A stretch of 13,823 nt of DNA from Emmonsiellopsis sp. PD_33. Taxonomy: Eukaryota; Ascomycota; Eurotiomycetes; Onygenales; Ajellomycetaceae. The position numbers and the translations under genes are program-made. The DNA lies in contig JANTQF010000554.1 of NCBI GenBank assembly GCA_032988165.1, positions 1 through 13,823 of the forward strand. The letters are read 5' to 3'. Shown one piece after another: positions 1 through 6,969 of this stretch. The stretch's first letter is position 1. Each line of letters opens with the position of its first letter. The notes below the pieces were generated by a model that did not search any database, was not told the origin of the DNA, and saw only the letters and a program-made list of their open reading frames with translations.

Positions 1-6
1 TGCCCA

Positions 7-808
7 CTACACACGTTCGTGTTTCCTTTTCCATGTGCACCCCCCCTGCCCCGCCACCGCCACAGCCTTAACCGCACTCTCCGCGCGATGATGATCATTA
101 TCCCCATACACACACCCAACATGCAGCGTCACCCCCGCCGCCTGCGCGAAGCTCTCCAGACCATGCGGGATCATCTCGGTGCTCAGCGCGCCGACTTTTT
201 CGCGCTTTAGGCCCAGGTTTATCACGCTGTAGGGACGGGAGGAGATGTCGATGACGGCCCAGGAGAGCGCTTCGTCGAGCGGGGCGTCGCCGCGCGCGAA
301 GCGGACGAGGGAGAGGCGGGGGCCTAGTGCTTTTGTGAAGGCGGTGCCGAGGGCGAGAAAGGTGTCTTCGGTTGTGTGGTGGTCGTCGACTGGGGGGTGT
401 TAGTTTAATTTGGGGGACAAAGAAAGGGAGGGGGGAGGGGTATATGAGTAACATAACACCCTGGCTGAAGCAAAGACGAAAGGAAAGGGAACAACACTCA
501 CTGATTAAATCCCCCTTACACCGCACTGCTAAACTCCACCCGGAATGCTTCGCCAGCGCATGTAGCAGGTGGTCTAGGAACCCAATGCCCGTGTTTATCG
601 TGATCTGCTGCGTGGCTGTGAACTGCGTGGCATGGGCGGCGGCGGGGGAGGGGATGATTTTGTTCGCTTCCTCCGGGTCCGAGGGGGGGAAGTGTTCGCA
701 GGCTTCGAAGGCGGGCAGGACACCGCCGTCGAGAGAGAGGGAGATTTGCACTTTTGTCTCGTTGGTTAGCCGGGTTATGGTGGTTGTGCGGCGGGGGAGG
801 GCGGCCAT
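7..808 (-). CDS. HIS3: Imidazoleglycerol-phosphate dehydratase, 2 exons (808-502, 389-7), C-terminus uncertain
   Basis: This enzyme dehydrates imidazole-glycerol-phosphate to imidazole-acetol-phosphate in histidine biosynthesis. The start at 808-806 gives an N-terminus with the family pattern RLTNETKVQISLSLDGG, then IGFLDHLLHALAKHSGW. A 112 bp intron (501-390; donor GTGAGT, acceptor CAG, CTAAC branch point just upstream) splits one codon; splicing restores GDLIIDDHHTTEDT, the first metal-binding histidine motif. Exon 2 continues through PLDEALSWAVIDISSRPYS and LKREKVGALSTEMIPH to the second metal motif, DNDHHRAESAVKA. After that the match ends. The frame reads about 14 Gly/Lys/Arg-rich residues and stops at 9-7, giving 229 residues, while known family members end in a VPSTKG-type tail. 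The tail may lie in a further exon beyond the left edge (a GTGTGT donor-like site is at 14-9), or the end may be altered. The gene shares its upstream region with the divergent gene at 1364. Confidence 0.92.
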
Positions 809-888
809 GGTTGCGGTGTTGTTGTGGATGGGTGGTTGGCGTGGATGGAGAGAGAGGGTGTTGCTGGTGGGTTGTAGATCGAGAGAGA

Positions 889-896
889 TATATATA
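889..896 (-). promoter_or_regulatory. Putative TATA box of HIS3
   Basis: TATATATA lies 81-88 bp upstream of the HIS3 start codon at 808, a normal distance for a fungal TATA element with a short leader. It is the only such run near that start. Function is inferred from sequence and position. Confidence 0.45.
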
Positions 897-1262
897 ACCC
901 TTTGATTGAGGGCTGGGACGTGAAGGCGAGGAGGGAATGAATATGAATCAATGACAGACACGGCGAAGTCGGCGGGATGTCGGACAACTTTTTATATGGC
1001 CGGCCAAATGTTGTTCCGGCCCGACCAGGAGATATCAGGAACAGAACGACGAGCAGAAGAACAGGAGACGGGGATAGGAATCAGCAGTGTCTTCTCCCTC
1101 CAAAGGCATATCCAATCTCAATTGATCCCGTCCGCCTCGAATCAAACTCTCCGCGACCACTCCACCGCAACACAGCTCGCCCCAAGTCGCTGATTCCCGC
1201 ATCGCATTCCATCTCCGCCGCGGCCAAACCCCGAGACCCCCTCCACCCCTCTCATAAACCCG

Positions 1263-1268
1263 TATATA
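1263..1268 (+). promoter_or_regulatory. Putative TATA box of the gene at 1364
   Basis: TATATA lies about 96-101 bp upstream of the ATG at 1364. Its position supports starting the protein at 1364 rather than at the in-frame ATG at 977, because transcription from here would not include the upstream ATG. Confidence 0.4.
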
Positions 1269-1363
1269 CATCTACATCTACCTACAAATCTACCTCCCTA
1301 GCCATCTCAAAACCCCCCGAAACCCCAACCCACCCCAAACCGCAAACCAAAAAACCCCCAAAA

Positions 1364-1992
1364 ATGCCGCCCCCCTCCAACCAGCGCGCGGACATCGAAC
1401 CGCCGCCACAGCTCATGCAAGAAGCGACAAAGGGCTTCTTCACCGGTGCCGTACGGGTGCGTTTACTCAAAAACAAAAAACAAAATATATACCTAACCCA
1501 CCTACCCTTATAAATCAACGAAAGAACTAAAATAAATAAATAAAATAAAAAACACAGTTCGGCTCAATCTCCATCCTCGCCCACCTAATCCTCCTCCTCC
1601 CGCATCCACTCCGCTTCTCCTCCGCCTCCACGTCCTCCGCCTCCTCTACAACCCCCACCAGTCCAACAACAACAACAACAACAACAACAACACCACAACC
1701 ACCCCCCCGCTCAACCTCCACCCCCTCCTCTCAACCCCAACCCCACACCCCCTCCCCCAACACCCACAAACCAACACGCACCCCCCTCCCCTACCGCCCC
1801 CTAACCTGGCTCTCAGAAGCCATCGCGCCAGCCTCCCGCGTCTACCGCGGCCTGACGCCGCAGTTTAAGGTGTTCTTGCAGCTGAGCGCGATGACGCTGG
1901 GCGGGTGTATTTGGGCGGAGAAGAGGGTGGGGGAGTATATGGATGTGGTTAGGAGGGTGAAGAGGGCGGAGAGGGTGGGGAGGGAGAGGTGA
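1364..1992 (+). CDS. Small conserved-looking fungal protein with two hydrophobic segments, 2 exons (1364-1456, 1558-1992)
   Basis: The function is not recognised. Exon 1 encodes 31 residues (MPPPSNQRADIEPPP...). The intron is 1457-1557 (101 bp, donor GTGCGT, acceptor ACAG, CTAA-type branch candidates at 1493 and 1527). It falls between codons, and exon 2 stays open for 144 codons to the TGA at 1990-1992, giving 175 residues. A hydrophobic stretch at about residues 32-46 (FGSISILAHLILLLP) is followed by a Ser/Thr/Pro-rich linker (about 51-112) that includes nine threonines in a row (68-76). After it come the ordered-looking RVYRGLTPQFKVFLQLS and a second hydrophobic stretch at about 136-150, and a basic Arg/Lys/Glu-rich helix-like tail. 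The plan, two short membrane segments plus a charged tail, loosely recalls small inner-membrane proteins of the HIG1 type, but I cannot establish homology. The linker length and intron boundaries are inferred. Confidence 0.72.
1666..1692 (+). repeat. ACA trinucleotide microsatellite (9 units) inside a coding exon
   Basis: Nine perfect ACA codons encode nine threonines in the linker of the protein at 1364. All repeats are the same codon, so this is replication-slippage material likely to vary in length between strains without breaking the frame. Confidence 0.9.
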
Positions 1993-2992
1993 TTAATTAG
2001 GTTGTTTGGGGGTTGGGGTGGGGGGAGGGGGGGAAGGGGGGGAAGGGGTTTTTTTTATATGTTGGCTGGCGTTGGGTTGGTTGGGTTGTTTTATTATGTG
2101 TCTGATGGAAGGATGAGGTCATTTCATTTCATTTGTAAATACCTAGTTTTATATATCTCTGGCTTTCTCTCTCCTCTATTGGCTTCCTATTCAAAACACG
2201 CACGTGTCTAATATTCATACAAATAGAAATATCAGGCCATCATTTCCACTCCATTCACTCATTCATGCTCCGTACATCCACCTCGCACATTAAATTATAT
2301 AGACAGATAACCCATCCAAGAACCATCTATCTCTCTCTCATACACATCCCTTTCCCCCCCTTCTATTTTCAAGATCAAACCGTGTTCCCAGTTCTATGCC
2401 GCCCCTTCATCCCGTGCATCTCCGAAGACTGCAAACCATCCGGTTATTAAAAAAAAATTAGTCATAGAAGAAAATAGGACCAAGAGCAAGGGATGAAGGC
2501 GCGGCTCGAAGCAAAAGGGAAGATCCAAAAGGGTGCAAGCAGATGAGGAAACAAGTAGCCGTGACAACAGTCACAAAGGCCGTGCAGTACAACTCAGCAA
2601 CCAGCCTGCCCGTTATCAACGCGGTGGCATGGTAGAACAATCTCCTTACTCAGAAATCTCAAACGCCATACAATGCCCAGAGATACTCTTGGAACATAAC
2701 CGCCATGAAACTCCCATTATACAATAAATAAATCAGACAAAACAAACAAATCCCATCCAGATTCGCTCCGGCAAATGCCGAATCTAGAGACAAGGCGGCG
2801 GAGCCAGCCAAATGGCCAAAAATAACGACACCGGATATATGCGCATTAGATAGTTGACGGATACGTCCAACATATTAAGAAGAAAAACACGACCGATCAA
2901 TATGCGCTTCGGAACAAACATCTCTTTCATGCTTCGCACGTTTCCCGCAAAGCAATATATAAACACACAGGGAGCAAATATTAAATATAGAT
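1993..2992. other. Convergent intergenic region, no gene seen
   Basis: This 1 kb region lies between the 3' ends of the plus-strand gene (stop 1990-1992) and the minus-strand GT32 synthase (stop 2995-2993), so it should hold both 3' UTRs and terminators. It begins with the G-rich block at 2008-2048 and a T run, then becomes AT-rich with pyrimidine tracts near 2330-2370 and an A run near 2450. Short open frames here (60-70 codons) show no recognisable sequence. Confidence 0.6.
2008..2048 (+). other. G-quadruplex-capable G-run cluster in the 3' UTR
   Basis: Six runs of four to seven guanines are separated by one or two other bases, then followed by a T run. This fits the usual pattern for an intramolecular G-quadruplex on the plus strand, which is also the transcribed RNA sense. 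It starts 15 bases after the stop codon of the gene at 1364. A role in termination or mRNA stability is only a suggestion. Confidence 0.6.
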
Positions 2993-4361
2993 CTATTCAG
3001 GTCGTTCATTATATTTCCGTCCAAGCAGTTCGTAAGTGGTTTCTGCAGCTCGTCCGGTTTCTTCGTCGTCTCTTTTCGACGGGCTGTGGCGCCGGAACCA
3101 AGCTGGTACGCCGCGTAGGCGTCGTCGGGAGGGTGATATGGATTGTGAGCGTAATGATGGTGGGGGTGGAGGGCGGCGCGATAGGGGAGAGTAGCGGAAA
3201 TATCTCGAGCTAAGGAAGAGGAGTCGACCGTATGCCCACCAAAGACAGAACCCGACTATCCCAGCCAGAAGGAATCCAGCAGTAGTGAGGAGTATCCAAT
3301 GTCCGCCCATCTAGTCCTTGGTTAGTAACGTGTGACAGCGCTAGAATAAGGACAGGACATACCCAAAATATCAATCTGGCGTCTTTGCCATGCCAGCTGC
3401 TTCCCTGATGGTGCGTAAAGAAACTCCACGAATATTTGTTGTACTCGTCAGGCATAAGAATACGGACGCGATCGGCCTTCGCGGGCTCCGAGAGCATGTA
3501 CTCCTTCCAGATAACAGACAGGAAAAGAGGCCCCGTCGAATACATCACGGTGATATATGGAAGCCCCCAATTCCTGTTATATGCCTGCAACGAATCGAGA
3601 ACCTGGAGGAAGAAGGGGTGTTGGGGGACAGCTCCCATGGCATCGTTGGAAATTCCGGTAGGAGCAGTGCGACGAACCCAAGCCCCATAAGACAGAAGCG
3701 GGTCCAAGCGGCGATTGCAGCCCTACAAGATATTATGTTAGCTAGGACTCGCGATCCCTCAAAGAGAACAAAGAAATCAATTATGCCAAAGGCGATCGGA
3801 AGGAGCACATACATCGTCAAGATCGATATAAGTGCCGCCGTAATGGGCCAGCACAAAGTACCGAATAGCGTCAGCGCGCTGGATATTGTGAGGGTAGTTT
3901 TCGAAAGTCTCCAAGAACCAGGGATATTCTTTTGCGATGAATTCCTTGGATTTTGCGTCCGTCCAGAGCTAAGTAGCACCATCTGTTAGCTTCGTTCCTC
4001 TATCGGCTGTGTAACCCCACACAATCCAGGGCGCAAAATATCGTTGGGCACCGCCAGGTCCCGCGGGAGAAAGTCAACGCACTTTGTATTCATAGTCTTC
4101 ATGGAGGTCGATACAGCTCTGTTGCGCATCTGCCCACACCTCAGGAATTGAGTCGTTCTTATAGGTCTGGTGGATGATTTTGGGAATGAGTTGCGGTCGC
4201 GAATCGATCAGGCTCGAGTTTGGCGACGGGAGGTCCGACCGGTGGATGGCGTCTGCGGAGGCATCTTCGACAAGGAGGGTGAGGAGGGTGTAGACGCTGC
4301 GTACAAGGAGGCCGAGGATGAAGACGTTGACTATGAGGAAGATGAGGTACCCTTTCCGCAT
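2993..4361 (-). CDS. SUR1: Mannosyl phosphorylinositol ceramide synthase catalytic subunit (GT32), 4 exons
   Basis: This enzyme transfers mannose from GDP-mannose to inositolphosphoceramide in the Golgi, making MIPC, a fungus-specific sphingolipid (yeast SUR1/CSG1 and CSH1; mitA in Aspergillus). Exons are 4361-4083, 3968-3813, 3722-3363 and 3310-2993. The introns (114, 90 and 52 bp) all lie between codons, have GTGCGT or GTATGT donors and carry CTAAC branch points (near 3985, 3737 and 3321). The product is 370 residues, close to the yeast proteins. Residues about 5-30 form an N-terminal signal anchor. IPKIIHQTYK at 59-68 opens the GT32 domain; RADAIRYFVLAHYGGTYIDLDD ends exon 2 and holds the DxD metal/nucleotide-sugar motif (142-144). 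SWSFFTHHQGSSWHGKDA follows near the end of exon 3, and a second membrane helix is at about 271-298. An upstream in-frame ATG at 4592 would place a 77-residue polar leader before the anchor, so 4361 was preferred. Confidence 0.94.
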
Positions 4362-5832
4362 TGTGAGATGCCACCCGTCAGGGGGAGCGCACGGGGGGAG
4401 GGAGAAAAGGACCAAATTTCTTGCCGGGGGAGGGATGAGGCGTTGCAGGCAAGAAATATAGCAGTTCGACCGACGGGTGGAGGTTAATTGAGTCGTTCTC
4501 TCACTCAGGTGGTGAGAATTCTGAGGTTGGGGAGGTCGGCTGGAAGGGGATGGTTGTTGAAGTGAAGGAGTCGGTTCCGTTAAATGAGCCACGCTAAGAC
4601 CCCTGTTGGACCTTTCACATCGGCATCCACAGCAAAAGGATCGGTGCGTGAGTGGATAACAGAGAGGGGCAGGCCAAACCCCAGCAGCTCTGGAAAGAGA
4701 AGAGGCAGGGCGGATAGCTGCAGAGAGTTATACAGGCGGGTCGTGAGAGGACAAAAAAGGCCAGATAAAATTTACAGGAAGAAGATGGAATGCCGTGGGA
4801 GGGGAATGACGAGGGTTTTGGTACTTGACGTGCGGTGCAGCGAGCCAAGAGGCTGTGACGAAGTTTCAGGGGATGAGAGGTGGGAGGGAAAAAAGGAAGC
4901 TAAAATGTTAAAAACGAGAACGGACGAATGAGCGGAGGGGGTGTCAAATAGGTTTTGTTAAAAAAATAGTTAAAATGGGACCCAAAGGAGCGACGGTTTT
5001 TCGAACGAGCACTAGGGCTAAATTAAGAGAAGAATTGGGGCAAGAATACGCGTTTGATTGGAGGCTGAGAGAGAGGCATGGATGCTGGGCGATGCAAGCG
5101 GGACAAAAAGAGGGTCTGGAGACATGGAGGCATGGAGCCCCAGCCTTTTAGCTGCTGCAGCCAACCCCGTCGGCTGAGGATGGCGACACAGGAAGGGCTG
5201 GCAAGCTTGGAAAGGCTCTCAGAGGCGCAGGCCAAAGCCAGTTCCAGCTGTTGCGGGGTCAACCGTCTACAATTGCGCTCTGGTAAGTTGAGGGCTGGAG
5301 CAGTGCGGAGCAGGGCCAAAGTTGTATGCTCAAGACGCGCGGTGGAAGTGGAGGGAGGAGTCAGGACTAGAGGTAGACCAGATCGTCCGTGGAAAAGCGA
5401 CAGTTGAAATTGGTTCTCTTGCTTGTCTGGCTCAGACTGACTGGGGCTAAAAAGCAAAACTACCGGGGAAAATTTAGCAGGCTAACCTTGGTTAAGTCGA
5501 CTAGCTCCGCGTATTTCGCATGCGGAGCCACCCAGAGTTCGGGAAAGCAGCCAACCCTGCGCCGCTTACCGGGGGGACTGACCGCGTCAAAAGATATTAG
5601 GTTTGAAGCTCCAAGGGAGAGATGGAGGGTGTGAAACGTGGAAGAGAGGCAGAAGTGAGTTCCCGGTTGACCGTTGCAGGAAGGCAACTCTTGGGGGCTT
5701 GCGAGGCCGAAACCCGGCAGGGCGGTAAAGGAGCGTAAGAAGGTCAGACTGTCGGCTGCAGAGAGGACAACCAACTCCCACAGAAGAGAACGACGAGGCT
5801 CACTCGCTAGTCCATGCTGATGTTGGAGACGT

Positions 5833-5872
5833 GAGGTTGAGGTTGACGTTGACGTTGACGTCGACGACGACG
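5833..5872. repeat. Imperfect GACGTT/GAGGTT hexanucleotide repeat grading into GAC triplets
   Basis: Two GAGGTT units, then GACGTT units, then GACGAC triplets form a 40 bp simple-sequence tract. It contains three TGACGT sites, the half-site recognised by CREB/ATF-type bZIP factors. The tract may be just a microsatellite; a regulatory role is speculative because the nearest start codon downstream is 1.5 kb away. Confidence 0.7.
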
Positions 5873-5996
5873 AAAAAAAGACGCGAGCAACAGCGCCCGA
5901 AAAGGGAAGGCGGTGGCGCGGCTTCTGGCGGGCTAGGCCGCATTGGGCAAAGGCGGCAGAATCCTGGCCTGGACGATGGCCGGCCCATGGCAGCCA

Positions 5997-6031
5997 GGTA
6001 CCTTGCCACCAGAAAACAGTGGCCAGGTACC
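5997..6031. repeat. Inverted repeat: 13 bp arms with one mismatch, 9-base loop
   Basis: The left arm GGTACCTTGCCAC (5997-6009) and right arm GTGGCCAGGTACC (6019-6031) pair at 12 of 13 positions around the loop CAGAAAACA. The only mismatch is T6004 against C6024. No T run follows and no gene is recognised here, so it is neither a bacterial-style terminator nor assignable to a known RNA. Confidence 0.75.
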
Positions 6032-6969
6032 GACATCCCATGTGTCGAGGTGGGCCGCGTCCAGCATTGGCCATTATCTGACAGACGACAGACCAGGGCT
6101 GATTGCGCAGGGAATTGGAGAGAATCTGACTGCATTTCTTGAGGCCGTTAGGCTGGTGGCTTGACCGTTGCCAACATTGATTAACTGCCAGGACTGCGCA
6201 GGGATTGCCCCTTGGAAGCTGGCGGTGCATCCGCCCAGACATCCGCGCATCCATGGTCTTTGCCTCTCCTGAGTCTCCTCCCATCTCACCCCGCTTGGCA
6301 GTTTGCAGTTGGCACCCCATGTCATTCCTCTCTTCTAAGGTAGCCAGCTGGATGTCATGTCCTGTGCAGGAGATTCGTGGACGGCGTACGTCACCAGTCA
6401 TCGCATCACCGCCCCGAGCCGCCAGCCCCCAGACTCCCAGAGACGTCTTGCGCAGGCCGTTGCGTATGATGCGGCGGGGATGTCTAAAAATAGTTACTCA
6501 CCGTTGCTCAGAATGAGTAAAAATCCCCCCGCTGTCATTTGCTCTTCCCTGCAAGGCATGTAAACTAACTAACTGCTTTCTTGTTTTCCGTGCCTCGATA
6601 CGTAGCTAATAATGCGGAGAAGAAAACAAACATGGCGCCAGTACTCCAACGAATGCACGTTTAGAAGAAGCATGATTTCGATTAAATTGACGTGTTCTAT
6701 CATCTAAAGATTGCCGCACGACAGCACCAAAGTAGTAGTAATGAACATAATGAATCCAGATTCAACAAAGTTGGCGATACCAGCAACCAAACCGAATATG
6801 TGTCTCCACCTCACCCGCAATATTGCCACAAAAACAGAGTAAATCTAAAACCCCATGGTCCCATTGTGCCAGACTTAAAATAAAAAAAAAGAATGACTCC
6901 ATTAAACCCATCCCAATGCGAATTTGCATGCTCCGTGATAAAGGAAAATTAGGAAAAAACAGAATGCAG

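Larger units (their letters stand above)
809..1363. promoter_or_regulatory. Divergent promoter region between HIS3 and the gene at 1364
   Basis: This 555 bp gap separates two start codons that point away from each other. It contains a TATA-like box on each side, a CCAAT pentamer at 1112-1116 on the plus strand, and a 10 bp perfect palindrome TGGCCGGCCA at 997-1006. I searched by eye for TGACTCA or TGAGTCA, the Gcn4/CpcA site common at histidine genes, and found no exact copy. The stretch next to 1364 is C- and A-rich, as expected for a fungal 5' leader. Confidence 0.6.
4362..6969. other. 2.6 kb gene-poor spacer upstream of the GT32 synthase
   Basis: The strand read as the synthase promoter is CT-rich just upstream of the start (about 4380-4900), typical of fungal promoters and long 5' leaders. 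Plus-strand ATTGG (CCAAT on the minus strand) occurs at 5034-5038 and 5057-5061. Farther out lie the hexanucleotide repeat at 5833-5872 and the hairpin at 5997-6031. Several open frames exist, the longest on the minus strand at 6401-5460 (313 codons), but none contains a recognisable domain. The part nearest 6970 is A-rich on the plus strand and should hold the 3' UTR of the ATPase gene. A non-coding RNA or an intron-rich unrecognised gene cannot be excluded. Confidence 0.5.

Noticed and set aside
372..905. 177-codon plus-strand frame antisense to HIS3
   Set aside because: It lies opposite HIS3 exon 1 and the intron, and resembles no protein.
809..961. Upstream in-frame extension of HIS3 to an ATG at 961
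   Set aside because: It would add 51 residues unlike the family N-terminus and would run through the TATA-like box; the ATG at 808 gives the expected beginning.
977..1363. In-frame upstream start at 977 for the gene at 1364
   Set aside because: The added 129 residues are low-complexity, the TATA-like box at 1263 sits inside them, and the ATG at 1364 has an A-rich leader typical of fungal starts.
4362..4592. Upstream in-frame start at 4592 for the GT32 synthase
   Set aside because: It would put 77 polar, proline-rich residues ahead of the signal anchor; known family members begin directly with the anchor.
5023..5457. 144-codon minus-strand open frame
   Set aside because: No domain, unusual leucine/serine/proline composition typical of CT-rich promoter DNA read as protein.
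5460..6401. 313-codon minus-strand open frame
   Set aside because: No recognisable domain, part of it is the translated hexanucleotide repeat (Ser-Thr alternation), it spans the hairpin, and the composition is unlike the real coding sequences nearby.
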